From NCBI GenBank assembly GCA_902535745.1, contig CACAUR010000001.1:62001-126000 (forward strand): a stretch of DNA of 64,000 bases, in the 5' to 3' direction. Of this stretch, positions 1 through 11,952 are shown piece after piece; the stretch's first letter is position 1; the number at the start of each line of letters is the position of its first letter. Source of the DNA: an uncultured Pelagibacteraceae bacterium (lineage in GTDB: Bacteria; Pseudomonadota; Alphaproteobacteria; Pelagibacterales; Pelagibacteraceae). The notes beneath the pieces were generated by a model. It saw nothing but the letters and a program-made list of their open reading frames with translations, ran no database searches and was not told the origin of the DNA. The translations under genes were made by a program, and so were the position numbers.

Positions 1-1305
<1,305 letters not shown>

Positions 1306-1306
<1 letters not shown>

Positions 1307-2466
1307 TGAATATTCACGAACACCAGGCTAAACAATTATTAAAAAAATTTGGCGCCATTGTTCCTAATGGAGAGGCTTGTTTTACAGTACAAGAGGTTTT
1401 AGAAAAAGCAAAAAAACTCAATCTTAAAAAATATGTTTTAAAAGCACAAATACATGCAGGCGGGAGAGGTAAGGCAGGTGGAGTTAAAATATTAGATAAT
1501 TTATCTGATCTAGAAAAAGCTGCAAGAGATTTGTTAGGAAAAAAATTAATTACACATCAGACAGGACCAAGTGGCAAAGAAGTTAAAAGACTTTACTTAG
1601 AGGAGCCATCCAACATTAAAAAGGAATTCTATTTATCCTGTCTTATTGATAGGGCAAGTTCTAAAATTGCTTTTATTTCTAGCGATCAGGGTGGGATGGA
1701 CATCGAAGAAGTTGCAAAAAATGATCCTAATAAAATCAATACTGTAAAAATTAGTTTTAAGAAGGATATTGAAGATGAGGATTGTAAAAAAATTATTCAT
1801 AATTTCAATCTAGATGATGATGCTAATCTAAAATGTATCAAGATTATTAAATCAATTTACAAAACATTTGTTTCTACCGATGCAAGCTTAATTGAAATCA
1901 ATCCACTAATACTTACAAAGGAAAACAATATTATGTGTCTGGATGCAAAAATAAGCTTTGATGACAATGCAATTTTCAAACATCCAGAATTACTAGAATT
2001 AAGAGATTTGAATGAAGAGGATCCTATAGAAATAGAGGCAAGCAAACACGATTTAGCTTACATAAAATTAGATGGATCTATTGGATGTATGGTAAACGGA
2101 GCAGGATTAGCAATGGCAACAATGGATATAATTAAATTGCATGGTCAAGAACCTGCAAATTTTTTAGATGTAGGAGGCGGTGCATCTAAAGAAAAAGTTT
2201 CAGCTGCGTTTAAGATAATTTTATCAGATAAAAATGTAAAAGGAATACTGATAAATATTTTTGGAGGGATTATGAGGTGTGATGTCCTTGCCCAAGGAAT
2301 TGTAGAGGCTGCAAAAGAAACCAAAATAAATATACCTCTTGTAGTAAGACTTGCCGGAACCAACTCAAAAGAAGGAAAAAAAATATTAGATGAATCTGGA
2401 TTAAAAATAATCTCTGCTAGCGATCTAGGGGACGCAGCAAAAAAAATTGTAAAGCAAGTGGAATAA
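1306..2466 (+). CDS. sucC: Succinyl-CoA synthetase, beta subunit (ADP-forming)
   Basis: With SucD this subunit converts succinyl-CoA, phosphate and a nucleoside diphosphate to succinate, CoA and NTP. The 386 residues match the usual length of about 388. An N-terminal ATP-grasp domain carries the nucleotide-binding [10 protein letters not shown] at 52-61. The C-terminal half holds the [12 protein letters not shown] and [10 protein letters not shown] phosphate-binding loops typical of the family. The start overlaps the mdh stop by one base, and sucD follows after one base. Confidence 0.97.
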
Positions 2467-2467
2467 A

Positions 2468-3343
2468 ATGTCAGTTTTAATAAATAAAAATACTAAACTT
2501 ATATGCCAAGGGTTCACTGGCGCCCATGGAACATTTCATTCTGAACAGTCAATAAAATATGGAACAAATCTAGTTGGAGGCGTAACTCCAGGTAAAGGAG
2601 GACAAACACACTTAAACAAACCTGTGTTTAATTCTGTAAAGGAAGCAAAAGATAAGACTAATGCAAATGCAACAATGATTTATGTCCCTGCAAAATTTGC
2701 TGCTGCAGCAATAATCGAGGCAATTGAGGCTAAGATCGAATTGATAGTTTGTATAACTGAAGGGATTCCTATCTTGGACATGTTAAAAGTAAAAGAAAAA
2801 TTATCAAATTCAGCTTCAAGGCTAATTGGACCAAATTGCCCAGGAATTATTACTCCAGACGAGTGTAAAATTGGTATCATGCCAGGAAATATTCATAAGA
2901 AGGGATCTGTTGGTATAGTCTCAAGATCAGGGACTCTAACTTATGAGGCCGTTGCTCAAACAACTGAGAACGGATTAGGTCAGTCAACATGTATTGGAAT
3001 AGGAGGAGATCCAATTAATGGAACCAATTTTATAGATTGTTTAGACTTGTTTTTAAATGACCCAGAAACGAAGTCTATTTTGATGATTGGTGAAATTGGG
3101 GGAACTGCAGAGGAAGAATCAGCTGAATTTATTAAAAATCATAAAATCAAAAAGCCTATGGTAGGATTTATTGCTGGTATTACAGCACCTCCAGGACGAA
3201 GAATGGGACATGCAGGTGCAATAATTTCTGGTGGCAAAGGTGGAGCTTCAGATAAAATTGATACAATGACAGATGCAGGTATTACCATTGCAAAATCTCC
3301 TGCAGAAATGGGAATTACATTAAAAAATAAATTGGGTCTTTAA
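2468..3343 (+). CDS. sucD: Succinyl-CoA synthetase, alpha subunit
   Basis: This subunit carries the phosphorylated histidine and binds CoA. In 291 residues it shows the CoA-binding Rossmann start ([15 protein letters not shown]), the [11 protein letters not shown] segment, SRSGTLTYE, and [10 protein letters not shown] with His248 as the expected phosphohistidine. Length and order with sucC are standard. A 31-base AT-rich gap separates it from sucA. Confidence 0.97.
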   Translation: MSVLINKNTKLICQGFTGAHGTFHSEQSIKYGTNLVGGVTPGKGGQTHLNKPVFNSVKEAKDKTNANATMIYVPAKFAAAAIIEAIEAKIELIVCITEGIPILDMLKVKEKLSNSASRLIGPNCPGIITPDECKIGIMPGNIHKKGSVGIVSRSGTLTYEAVAQTTENGLGQSTCIGIGGDPINGTNFIDCLDLFLNDPETKSILMIGEIGGTAEEESAEFIKNHKIKKPMVGFIAGITAPPGRRMGHAGAIISGGKGGASDKIDTMTDAGITIAKSPAEMGITLKNKLGL

Positions 3344-3374
3344 TATTTTAATGTTAATACTATAATAATCGTTA

Positions 3375-6233
3375 ATGAGCTCTTCAAAAAATTTAGAATT
3401 TAAGCAGCAGTCTTTTCTTAATAAATCTAACAGCCAGTTCATAGAGGAAATGTATGTAAGATTTATAGAGAATGACCCCAAATTACCAGATAGTTGGAAA
3501 AAATACTTTAGTGATTTAAATGAAGATCTAAATTCAGTTTCAAAAGAAATTTCAGGACCTTCATGGAGTCCAAAAAAGATATCGATAGATCTAAAAAAAA
3601 ATAAAAGACTTGAGGAAAATCTAAATGGTTCCGAGAGGGAGAAAATAGACTCTATTAAAGCAATCGCATTGATAAGGGCATATAGAATTAGAGGACATCT
3701 TATAGCAAACCTCGATCCTCTTGGTTTAATGAAAAGAGAATATCTTTATGAATTACATCCTAACGATTATGGATTTAAAACTGAAGATTTCGAAAGAAAG
3801 ATATATTTAGATTCATACATGGACATAGGTTATGCCTCAATAAGTGAAATTATAACAAAATTAAGAAAAGTATATTGTTCAACAATTGGTGCAGAATATA
3901 TGCACATCACAAACCCGAATGAGAAAATTTGGTTTAGGGAAAGAATGGAAAAAGAGGAAAATCAATTAAATTTTACTGAAAAAGGAAAAGACGCAATATT
4001 AAATAAGATTATTCAAGCCGAGGGTTTTGAGAAATTTTTAGCAAAAAAATATGTTGGAACAAAAAGATTTGGACTTGATGGTGCAGAGTCTTTAATACCA
4101 GCGCTAGAGCAAATTATTAAACGAGGGGGCCAATTAGGAGTTAAAGAAATTAAGATTGGAATGTCACATAGGGGAAGATTAAATGTCTTAGCAAATGTCC
4201 TACAAAAATCTTATAAAAGAATTTTTAATGAATTTGCAGGTGAATTTGCTTCCTCAAGTGAGGACTCTACAGGTGATGTTAAATACCATTTAGGTGCTTC
4301 ATCAGATAGAACTTTCGATGGAAACTCTGTACATGTAAGTCTTACTGACAACCCTTCTCATTTAGAGGCAGTTAATCCTGTTGTTCTTGGTCAAACAAGA
4401 GCGAAGCAATATTTTCATAGCGACTCAGAAAGAAAAAAAGTGATACCACTGCTTATTCACGGAGATGCTGCATTTGCAGGACAAGGTGTTGTTGCTGAGT
4501 GTTTTGCTATGTCAGGTTTAAAGGGTCATAACACAGGTGGAACTATTCATATTATTGTAAATAATCAAATTGGTTTTACCACTAGCCCAAGGTTTGCTAG
4601 ATCAAGCCCATACCCATCTGATTTAGGAAAAATTGTAGAAGCTCCTATTCTTCATTGTAATGGAGATGATCCAGAGGCAGTTGTTCATTGTGCTAAAATC
4701 GCAATTGAGTTTAGACAAAAATTTAACAAAGATGTTGTAATTGACATGATTTGCTACAGAAGGTTTGGTCATAATGAAGGAGATGAGCCTTCTTTTACAC
4801 AACCTTTAATGTACAAAAAAATAAGATCACATTCATCTACTTTAAATATATACGGGAAAAAACTTATCGAAAATAACAGTATAACTGAAGATCAATTCAA
4901 AAAGAAAGTTAATGATTTCAAAAATCTTTTGGATGAACAATTTAAAAATGCGAATGATTACAAACCAAAACTAAATTGGTTTGAAGGTACTTGGTCAAGA
5001 TATCAACCGAAGAAAGGTAAGGATAAAAGAGGGCAAACAGGGGTTGATACGACGAAATTAAAGAAACTCTCTGCAAAAATAAACCTTTTAAAACCAGAGC
5101 TTAATATTCATAAAACTATACAAAAAGTTTTTGAAAATAGAAATAAGTGTGTTCAAGAGGAAAAAAATATTGATTGGTCTAATGCAGAAACACTAGCATT
5201 TGCAACATTACTCGAAGAGGGATTTCCTGTGAGATTAGTCGGTCAAGATAGTGGTCGTGGTACGTTTAGCCAAAGACATTCAGTTTTACGAAATCAAATA
5301 GATAACTCAAGATACGTGCCGTTAGATCATGTATCTACAAAACAGAAAAAATTTGAAATTGTAGATAGTTTTTTATCTGAATTAGCAGTGCTTGGATTTG
5401 AGTATGGATATAGCTTAGTAGAACCAGAAACTTTAACAATTTGGGAGGCGCAATTTGGAGATTTTGCAAACGGAGCTCAAGTTGTAATTGACCAATTCAT
5501 TGCCTCTGGAGAAAGGAAATGGTTTAGAGCTTCGGGGCTAGTTTTATTGCTTCCGCACGGCTATGAAGGACAAGGACCTGAGCACTCTTCAGCAAGACTT
5601 GAAAGATTTTTGCAACTTTGTGCTCAAGAAAACTTGCAAGTGCTTAATTGCACAACTCCAGCAAATTATTTTCATGCTCTTAGAAGACAGATTCACAGAG
5701 AATTTAGAAAGCCACTTGTCATAATGACTCCAAAATCTTTGTTGAGAAACAAATACTGTGTTTCAAACATAGAGGATTTTGATAAAAATAATTCATTTCA
5801 TAGAGTTTTACAGGATCAAGCCTTAGATAAAAAGAATGAATTGATTGAATTAAAAAAACCAAAAAAGATAAGGAAAGTCATTCTATGCTCTGGAAAAATA
5901 TATTTTGATCTTTTGGCGGCAAGAGAAAAAGAGAAAATTGACGATGTTGTTTTTATAAGAATAGAGCAACTTTATCCATTCCCAGTAAGGTCTTTGACAA
6001 AAGCTATTAAACCATATGCTGAATACGCTAAATTTATTTGGTGTCAAGAAGAACCTAAAAATATGGGTGCTTGGTTTTCGGTAAGAGATTATATTCAATG
6101 GACTTTAGATAATTTAGAGGTTAAAAAGAAATTAAAGTTTATTGGCAGAAATCCTTCAGCTTCACCAGCTACTGGATATGCGAAAAGACATGCAAAACAA
6201 CAAAAAGAAATTATAGATAAAATTTTAGAATAA
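3375..6233 (+). CDS. sucA: 2-oxoglutarate dehydrogenase E1 component
   Basis: This is the thiamine-diphosphate-dependent decarboxylase of the 2-oxoglutarate dehydrogenase complex. The 952-residue size is normal for E1o. It begins with the short E2-binding N-terminal segment ([11 protein letters not shown] and SWKKYF). It has the E1o signatures [13 protein letters not shown] and [14 protein letters not shown], followed by a Mg/TPP-binding NNQIGFTT region, and a transketolase-like pyrimidine domain with [20 protein letters not shown]. Its TAATG stop overlaps the sucB start by one base, fitting a fixed E1:E2 ratio through coupling. Confidence 0.97.
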   Translation: MSSSKNLEFKQQSFLNKSNSQFIEEMYVRFIENDPKLPDSWKKYFSDLNEDLNSVSKEISGPSWSPKKISIDLKKNKRLEENLNGSEREKIDSIKAIALIRAYRIRGHLIANLDPLGLMKREYLYELHPNDYGFKTEDFERKIYLDSYMDIGYASISEIITKLRKVYCSTIGAEYMHITNPNEKIWFRERMEKEENQLNFTEKGKDAILNKIIQAEGFEKFLAKKYVGTKRFGLDGAESLIPALEQIIKRGGQLGVKEIKIGMSHRGRLNVLANVLQKSYKRIFNEFAGEFASSSEDSTGDVKYHLGASSDRTFDGNSVHVSLTDNPSHLEAVNPVVLGQTRAKQYFHSDSERKKVIPLLIHGDAAFAGQGVVAECFAMSGLKGHNTGGTIHIIVNNQIGFTTSPRFARSSPYPSDLGKIVEAPILHCNGDDPEAVVHCAKIAIEFRQKFNKDVVIDMICYRRFGHNEGDEPSFTQPLMYKKIRSHSSTLNIYGKKLIENNSITEDQFKKKVNDFKNLLDEQFKNANDYKPKLNWFEGTWSRYQPKKGKDKRGQTGVDTTKLKKLSAKINLLKPELNIHKTIQKVFENRNKCVQEEKNIDWSNAETLAFATLLEEGFPVRLVGQDSGRGTFSQRHSVLRNQIDNSRYVPLDHVSTKQKKFEIVDSFLSELAVLGFEYGYSLVEPETLTIWEAQFGDFANGAQVVIDQFIASGERKWFRASGLVLLLPHGYEGQGPEHSSARLERFLQLCAQENLQVLNCTTPANYFHALRRQIHREFRKPLVIMTPKSLLRNKYCVSNIEDFDKNNSFHRVLQDQALDKKNELIELKKPKKIRKVILCSGKIYFDLLAAREKEKIDDVVFIRIEQLYPFPVRSLTKAIKPYAEYAKFIWCQEEPKNMGAWFSVRDYIQWTLDNLEVKKKLKFIGRNPSASPATGYAKRHAKQQKEIIDKILE

Positions 6234-7555
6234 TGTCAGACAAAATTGTAGTTCCAGTTTTAGGAGAAAGTATAACAGAAGCAACCGTAGCTAAATGGTT
6301 AAAAAATAAAGGTGATAGTGTTGAAGCCGATGAACCTGTTGTTGAACTTGAAACTGATAAAGTTAATTTGGAGGTTCCATCCCCCTCAGATGGAGTATTA
6401 AGCGAAATAAGTGCTCAAAATGGCTCAACGGTTGAGGTAGGAGCTGTACTTGGATCAATAATTGGAGGAAGCCCAAAAAATAATGAAATTGAGGATGAAC
6501 CTAAAGAAGAGAAAGTAGAAAACAACGAGGATAATATTGTTAGTTTAAAAAAAGAGGTTGAATCAAAAAAAGTTGTAACAAAACTGTTCGATAAAGAAGA
6601 AAAAATTTCAAAACCTAATGAAAATATAGGTAAGGAAGAACCATTAATCCTTACAGAAGAAGTATCTCCTGAAAAAGAGAAATCTAAAAAAACAAAGGAT
6701 TTATCTGTTTCTCCTGCTGTAAGAAAGATTGCTGCAGATAATAAAATTGACTTAAAAGAAATTCAAGGAACTGGCAGGGGTGGAAGAGTTTCAAAAGGTG
6801 ATCTATTAAGTTTAATGAACGTTAAACCTGGACCTTCTGAGCGGAAAATAAAGTTTGGCCAAGAAGAAAAAATAAAAATGACAAGGCTAAGACTAACAAT
6901 TGCTAAAAGACTCAAACAAGCTCAAGATAATGCAGCAATGCTTACAACTTTTAACGAAGTTGATATGAGTGGTATAATTGAGATGAGAAAAGAAAATCAA
7001 AGTGATTTTCAAGGTAGGTTTGGCATAAAACTTGGTTTTATGTCCTTTTTTGTTAAAGCTTGTATTGAAAGTTTAAAACTTTTTCCAGCAATTAACGCTG
7101 AAATAGAGGGAGAAAATATAATTTATAAGAACTATTATAATATAAGTTTTGCAGTAGGTACTGAAAAAGGTCTTGTAGTTCCAGTTTTAAAAAATGCTGA
7201 TGAAATGTCTTTTGCAGACATAGAAAAGGAGATCAAAGAATTGTCAGACAAAGCAAGAGATGGAAAAATTACAATTGACGATCTTCAGGGCGGGACATTT
7301 ACTATCAGTAATGGCGGTGTCTATGGGTCTATGTTATCAACACCAATATTAAATTTACCTCAATCCGGAGTTTTAGGAATGCATAATATTGTAGAAAGGC
7401 CGCATGTGGTAAATGGTGAAATTAAAATTAGACCAATAATGTATATAGCTTTATCATATGATCATAGAATAATAGATGGAAAAGAGGCAGTTTCTTTTTT
7501 GAAAAATACAAAAGATAACTTAGAGGACCCAAGAAAATTATTTTTAAATTTATAG
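6233..7555 (+). CDS. sucB: 2-oxoglutarate dehydrogenase E2 component (dihydrolipoyl succinyltransferase)
   Basis: This is the core of the complex and transfers succinyl groups from lipoyl-lysine to CoA. The 440 residues run in the usual order: a single lipoyl domain (about 1-77) with lipoylated Lys43 in ETDKVNLEV; a long charged Lys/Glu-rich linker; the peripheral subunit-binding domain ([16 protein letters not shown] then [12 protein letters not shown]); and the acyltransferase domain ending in the catalytic HRIIDG (His411, Asp415). Three bases separate it from lpdA. Confidence 0.96.
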   Translation: MSDKIVVPVLGESITEATVAKWLKNKGDSVEADEPVVELETDKVNLEVPSPSDGVLSEISAQNGSTVEVGAVLGSIIGGSPKNNEIEDEPKEEKVENNEDNIVSLKKEVESKKVVTKLFDKEEKISKPNENIGKEEPLILTEEVSPEKEKSKKTKDLSVSPAVRKIAADNKIDLKEIQGTGRGGRVSKGDLLSLMNVKPGPSERKIKFGQEEKIKMTRLRLTIAKRLKQAQDNAAMLTTFNEVDMSGIIEMRKENQSDFQGRFGIKLGFMSFFVKACIESLKLFPAINAEIEGENIIYKNYYNISFAVGTEKGLVVPVLKNADEMSFADIEKEIKELSDKARDGKITIDDLQGGTFTISNGGVYGSMLSTPILNLPQSGVLGMHNIVERPHVVNGEIKIRPIMYIALSYDHRIIDGKEAVSFLKNTKDNLEDPRKLFLNL

Positions 7556-7558
7556 TTT

Positions 7559-8959
7559 ATGACAGAAAAATTTGACTCGGTAGTAATTGGTGGCGGACCA
7601 GGCGGATATGTTTGCGCTATAAGATTAGCTCAATTAGGTCAAAAAACTGCCTGTATAGAAGCCAGAGGTGCCTTGGGCGGAACCTGTCTAAACATTGGAT
7701 GCATTCCCTCAAAAAGCTTATTAAATTTATCTGAGAATTTTAATAAAGCTAAAAATTTCTCTAAACTTGGAATTGAGACAGGAGATGTAAAACTCAATTT
7801 AGATAAGATGATGAAAAATAAGGATAAAGCAGTTTCAATCCTGACCAAGGGTGTAGAATTTCTTTTCAAAAAAAACAAGGTAACTTACTTAAAAGGTTTT
7901 GGTAGTTTTATTTCTGAGAAGAAAATATCAGTGAAAGGCGAAGATGGTAAAATAAAAGAAATTGAGGCAAAAAACATTATTATTGCAACTGGATCTGAAG
8001 CGATGCCTATGCCTAAAGTTGAATTCGATGAAAAAACGATCGTTTCTTCAACTGGCGCCTTATCTTTAAAAGAAGTTCCGAAAAGTCTAGTTGTTGTTGG
8101 CGGGGGTTACATAGGTTTAGAAATGGGCTCTGTCTGGTCTCGTCTCGGGGCTGAAGTCAATGTAATCGAATTTTTAGATCACATTACACCTGGAATGGAT
8201 AGAGAGATTTCAGAAGAGTTTATGAAAATATTGAAGAAACAAAATATTAAGTTCCACCTAAATAGAAAAGTAACTAGCATCAAAAAAACTAACAGTGGGG
8301 TACAAATTACAACTTCTGATAAGAATGGAGATAAAAAAGATTTTAATTGCGATGTAGCTTTAATATCAATTGGAAGAAAACCATTTACATCCAATTTAAA
8401 TTTGAGTTCTGCAGGAGTAAAATCAGATGAAAAAGGAAGGATTAAAATTGACAAAAAATTTCAAACTTCAGCAAAAAATATTTACGCCATTGGAGATGTA
8501 ATAGATGGGCCAATGTTAGCCCACAAAGCAGAGGAGGAAGGGATTGCGGTTGCAGAAATAATTGCAGGTCAATCTGGTCATGTAAACTACGATTTAATTC
8601 CGGGGGTAATTTACACCACTCCTGAGGTAGCAAGCATAGGTTTAACAGAAGAACAACTAAAAGGAAAAAACAAGTCTTATAAAATTGGAAAGTTTCCTTT
8701 TATGGCTAACTCAAGAGCTAAAGCGATTGATGAGCCTGAAGGTTTCGTCAAAATTTTAGCCGATAAAGACACTGATAAAGTTTTAGGAGTACATATGATA
8801 GGGCCTCACGTAGGAGAAATGATTGCAGAAATGGCAGTTGCAATGGAGTTTGGAGCAAGTTCTGAAGATATCGCACGAACGTGTCATGCTCATCCAACAT
8901 TTTCTGAGGCAATAAAAGAGGCAGCTTTATCTGTTGAAAAAAGACAAATACACTCTTGA
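7559..8959 (+). CDS. lpdA: Dihydrolipoyl dehydrogenase (E3)
   Basis: This flavoprotein reoxidises dihydrolipoamide with NAD for the 2-oxoglutarate complex. The 466-residue protein shows the N-terminal FAD motif GGGPGGYVCA, the redox disulfide GGTCLNIGCIPSK (Cys43 and Cys48), the NAD-binding VVGGGYIGLEMGS, the second FAD motif IYAIGDV, and the C-terminal HAHPTFSE with catalytic His445-Glu450. It ends the TCA run; no clear terminator hairpin follows. It is the only E3 in the window, so it may be shared with other complexes. Confidence 0.97.
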   Translation: MTEKFDSVVIGGGPGGYVCAIRLAQLGQKTACIEARGALGGTCLNIGCIPSKSLLNLSENFNKAKNFSKLGIETGDVKLNLDKMMKNKDKAVSILTKGVEFLFKKNKVTYLKGFGSFISEKKISVKGEDGKIKEIEAKNIIIATGSEAMPMPKVEFDEKTIVSSTGALSLKEVPKSLVVVGGGYIGLEMGSVWSRLGAEVNVIEFLDHITPGMDREISEEFMKILKKQNIKFHLNRKVTSIKKTNSGVQITTSDKNGDKKDFNCDVALISIGRKPFTSNLNLSSAGVKSDEKGRIKIDKKFQTSAKNIYAIGDVIDGPMLAHKAEEEGIAVAEIIAGQSGHVNYDLIPGVIYTTPEVASIGLTEEQLKGKNKSYKIGKFPFMANSRAKAIDEPEGFVKILADKDTDKVLGVHMIGPHVGEMIAEMAVAMEFGASSEDIARTCHAHPTFSEAIKEAALSVEKRQIHS

Positions 8960-9014
8960 AAATCACAAATAACCTTATGTCAAAACGCGCTCTTATTAAT
9001 TTAAAATAAAACCA

Positions 9015-9020
9015 TAAGAT
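9015..9020 (+). promoter_or_regulatory. Candidate -10 box of a leaderless or near-leaderless start for the cassette
   Basis: TAAGAT ends 7 bases before the ATG at 9028, which would place transcription start at or next to the start codon. The -35 region is AT-rich without a good TTGACA match, and there is no ribosome-binding site. If correct, the cassette has its own promoter separate from lpdA. Confidence 0.35.
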
Positions 9021-9027
9021 ACTTCTA

Positions 9028-10026
9028 ATGACAAAGTCTTATAATAAATTTAAGTCTAAAATATCTGATGCTACCGATATCAGTAAACCATGGGACAAGG
9101 ACAATCAAGCTTGGTGGGACTGGTATGTTAGCTTAGCAGAAAATGATTTTAAAAAAGATGAAATTATTAACGTCGATCCCTTACCAGATATTTCAATACC
9201 AACTGATGATGAGATTATTTCAGAATTAGCTGAACCCTACCATTTGTTTGATGATCAAATTGATTTTTTTAAAAAAAATGGTTTCATAAAACTTAAAAAG
9301 GTTTTCTCCCCGGGGTCAGTGTTAAAACTACGAGCTGAATTAATTAATTTATTAAAAGAAGAGTTTAAAGTTGATCCAGATAAAGGGGCACATAACCGCT
9401 TCCTTAGTCTTGAAATGATTTGGCCTGATAATAAATTGCTTCGCGCCTATGTATTATCACCTCGTCTAGGACAAATTTCAGCAAATCTTCTCAAAGTATC
9501 AGCTGTTAGACTTTACCACGACAATGTGCTAGCCAAACAAGCTGGTTGTGGTCGTACTCCTTGGCACTTCGACGACCATCATTTTCCTCTCGACACTAAT
9601 GACGTGGTCACCGCTTGGGTGCCTGCACAACCAACTCCTCTTGAAATGGGACCACTTTCTTTTGCCTATCCACTCAGTGTTCACAAATTAGTCAATGCTG
9701 TTACCTTTGAAAAAACTGGCACCAGATACGATCGAGGGATATCAGATATTTTTTCAAAAAATAATGTAAGCGTGAATGAAACTCCTTTTGAACTAGGCGA
9801 AGTTAGCTTTCATCATAATTTAAATTTTCATACTGCTTCAAGTAACCGTACCAATCGTAGCCGAGTAGCTCTTGCCAATACTTATTACCGAGATGGAGCA
9901 AGAGTAATTAATAGTCCCACGATGGTATCTGGTGACTGGCAGAAATTTATGCCCAATGTCAAACCAGGAGATGTAGCAGCCAGTCCACTAAACCCAATTT
10001 GTTGGCCAGTTAAAGATAAATCATGA
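9028..10026 (+). CDS. PhyH-family Fe(II)/2-oxoglutarate dioxygenase, substrate unknown
   Basis: The 332-residue protein has the jelly-roll pattern of the phytanoyl-CoA dioxygenase (PhyH) family. A start helix FKKNGFIKLKKVF lies at about 81-93. The metal motif is WHFDDHHF (His180, Asp182). A distal His268 lies in NFHTASSN, with an arginine (Arg277 or Arg279 in NRSRVALAN) placed to bind 2-oxoglutarate. All ligands look intact. Homologues hydroxylate, halogenate or demethylate small metabolites, so the substrate cannot be read from this sequence. The gene overlaps the next methyltransferase by 4 bases (ATGA). Base composition differs from its neighbours: line 9541-9600 has 30 G+C in 60 bases, and arginine is often CGT or CGC. 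No Shine-Dalgarno sequence precedes the ATG. Confidence 0.85.
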   Translation: MTKSYNKFKSKISDATDISKPWDKDNQAWWDWYVSLAENDFKKDEIINVDPLPDISIPTDDEIISELAEPYHLFDDQIDFFKKNGFIKLKKVFSPGSVLKLRAELINLLKEEFKVDPDKGAHNRFLSLEMIWPDNKLLRAYVLSPRLGQISANLLKVSAVRLYHDNVLAKQAGCGRTPWHFDDHHFPLDTNDVVTAWVPAQPTPLEMGPLSFAYPLSVHKLVNAVTFEKTGTRYDRGISDIFSKNNVSVNETPFELGEVSFHHNLNFHTASSNRTNRSRVALANTYYRDGARVINSPTMVSGDWQKFMPNVKPGDVAASPLNPICWPVKDKS

Positions 10027-10943
10027 AAGATATAAATAATCAGAGGGGACTAAATTCGATTTGGACTGACAGTCTAGCTCGCGATCTACATCCCGATAGT
10101 TCTGCTTTAGTTGATCATTTAAGAACTATTCATCAAGAGCATACAGGATTTACTGAAGTGTGTGCAAGTTTTTGTCGCGATAAAACTGGACGTAATAGTT
10201 ATGAATGGCTAGCTGAACTTGTACCTAATAATGAAAGTTTACGAGTATTAGATCTTGCCTGTGGGTCAGGGCCATTATTAAAAATCTTATTTGATAGAAA
10301 TAAAAATTTAAATTTAATAGGTGTAGACATGTGTCCTGAAGAATTAGCATTAGCCAAGACTCGTCTTGTAAAAAGAGGAGTCAATCTTATTGAGTCAAAA
10401 GCACAAAAATTGACAACAATCAAAGATAATTCTATCGACATTGTCTTGTGTCATTGGGCTTTAACATTGATGGACCCGATATTACCTGTGTTAGAAGAGG
10501 TCAGACGAGTTTTAACTTCAGAAGGTCGGTTTGTAGCACTAGTTGATGGTCCAATGAGTGCAGCACCTAATTACAAGGAGGTACACGATTTGATTTATAG
10601 TTATGTACAAGAAGAAATACCTAATTATGGACAGATTGATTTAGGCGATCCAAGAATACGAGGATCAGAAAGCTTAAGTAATCTTATACATAAAGCTTAC
10701 CCAGAAGCAAATGTAAATATCGAAACAAATGTTGTATCTATGGAGGGACCTGCTACTCATGTGGCTGAAATTGCAGCAGGATTTTTCTATGCAGCGTTTG
10801 TCCTAAAGCCAGAGAGAAGAAAACTAATGATAACAAGTTTATCTGAACTTTTAGCAATATCGAAACAAAGTTCTGACTCTCAAAGAAAAGGCCGATTTTC
10901 AATGCCGATTAACCGTCTTTTAGTTGCCCCTAAAATAAAATGA
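10023..10943 (+). CDS. Class I SAM-dependent methyltransferase
   Basis: The 306-residue protein carries a standard class I methyltransferase core: motif I VLDLACGSG (75-83), acidic end of strand two in GVDMCPEEL (about 100-108), motif IV region IDIVLCHWALTLMD, and EEVRRVLTSEGRFVALVDG. The fold is clear but the methyl acceptor is not. An N-terminal extension of about 70 residues and a helical C-terminus may form the substrate lid. It overlaps the dioxygenase stop and the EgtD-like start by 4 bases each, so the three genes are almost certainly one translated unit. The 5' half uses CGC and CGT arginine codons that are rare elsewhere in the window, suggesting transfer together with the dioxygenase. 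Confidence 0.85.
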   Translation: MKDINNQRGLNSIWTDSLARDLHPDSSALVDHLRTIHQEHTGFTEVCASFCRDKTGRNSYEWLAELVPNNESLRVLDLACGSGPLLKILFDRNKNLNLIGVDMCPEELALAKTRLVKRGVNLIESKAQKLTTIKDNSIDIVLCHWALTLMDPILPVLEEVRRVLTSEGRFVALVDGPMSAAPNYKEVHDLIYSYVQEEIPNYGQIDLGDPRIRGSESLSNLIHKAYPEANVNIETNVVSMEGPATHVAEIAAGFFYAAFVLKPERRKLMITSLSELLAISKQSSDSQRKGRFSMPINRLLVAPKIK

Positions 10944-11863
10944 AATCATTTTTACAAGAAGTAAGTTTCGGTTTAAGTAAGAAAAATAAGAAGCTAAGCT
11001 CTAAATGGTTTTATGATTTTAAGGGATCAAAACTTTTTGAACAAATTACTAAATTGAAAGAATATTACCCGGCACGAACAGAAAGAAAAATTTTAAAAGA
11101 TAATAAAATTGAAATTGCTAATAAAATAGGCAAAGGTGCAGTTTTAATTGAACCAGGCGCCGGAGATATCAAAAAAATAGAAATTTTTTTAAGTAGCCTA
11201 GATAAGCCAAAAAAGTACATACCCCTAGATATTTCTGAAGATTATATAATAAAAATATCACAAAGTTTTAAAAAGAAATTTCCGAAATTAGCTATTACTC
11301 CCAAAGGATATGATTTCTCAGGAAGTGATAAACTTCCCTTTAAAATTAATTCATCAGAAAACATAATTATTTTTTTTCCAGGGTCAACTATAGGTAACTT
11401 TGAGAAAAAGGATGCTGTAAAATTTTTAAAAATGCTCAAAATGAAATTTAAAGCCAAAAAAATTATCATTGGTGCCGACTTAATTAAAGATATTCCAACA
11501 CTTATTTCTGCCTACAATGACAAAAAAGGCGTAACTGCAAAATTTAACAAAAATATTTTACAAAGAATGAATACCGAATTAGGTAGTAATATAAACCTAA
11601 ATTTCTATAAACATTTAGCAATTTATAATAAATCAAAAAAAAGAATTGAGATGAGACTAAGAGCAAAAAAAAATAATAATATTAGTATCAATGGATCAAA
11701 ATATTCAATTAAAAAAAATGAAGAGATTCACACTGAGAATTCTCATAAATATACGATCAAATCTTTCGGAAACTTGGCAAATGAAGCTGGGTGGAAAGTT
11801 AAGAAAACTTGGGTTGATGACAAAAAACTTTTTAGTGTTCATTTTCTTGATCTTGATCTTTAG
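10940..11863 (+). CDS. EgtD-like histidine N-alpha-methyltransferase
   Basis: This is a member of the EgtD (histidine-specific methyltransferase) family, which makes the trimethylated histidine betaine hercynine from histidine and SAM. In 307 residues it has the family's SAM motif EPGAG (71-75), PGSTIGNF (147-154, with Asn153 fitting the residue that holds the substrate amino group), IGADL, AYND (191-194), IEMRL (236-240), and HTENSHKYT (264-272), whose Glu266 and Ser268 fit the imidazole-binding pair. Those conserved positions argue for a histidine-like substrate. No EgtB or OvoA sulfoxide synthase is adjacent, so this is not an ordinary ergothioneine or ovothiol operon. Codon use is AT-rich like the host (14 G+C in line 11641-11700). 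Confidence 0.82.
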   Translation: MKSFLQEVSFGLSKKNKKLSSKWFYDFKGSKLFEQITKLKEYYPARTERKILKDNKIEIANKIGKGAVLIEPGAGDIKKIEIFLSSLDKPKKYIPLDISEDYIIKISQSFKKKFPKLAITPKGYDFSGSDKLPFKINSSENIIIFFPGSTIGNFEKKDAVKFLKMLKMKFKAKKIIIGADLIKDIPTLISAYNDKKGVTAKFNKNILQRMNTELGSNINLNFYKHLAIYNKSKKRIEMRLRAKKNNNISINGSKYSIKKNEEIHTENSHKYTIKSFGNLANEAGWKVKKTWVDDKKLFSVHFLDLDL

Positions 11864-11952
11864 GTCTAGCTATTACTTTACTTATATTGTATATCAACAG
11901 AAGTAGAGTTGTAAATAAATTACCAATACACTTTTAAATTTTTCATAATAAG

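Noticed and set aside
8974-9018. CTTATG...CATAAG inverted repeat as the lpdA terminator
   Set aside because: The stem is 6 bp with a 33-base loop and no T-run, which is expected by chance in such AT-rich DNA.
11691-11906. Small ORF at the end of the EgtD-like gene
   Set aside because: It lies in another frame of that gene and has no recognisable features; only its last 43 bases are outside the EgtD-like CDS.
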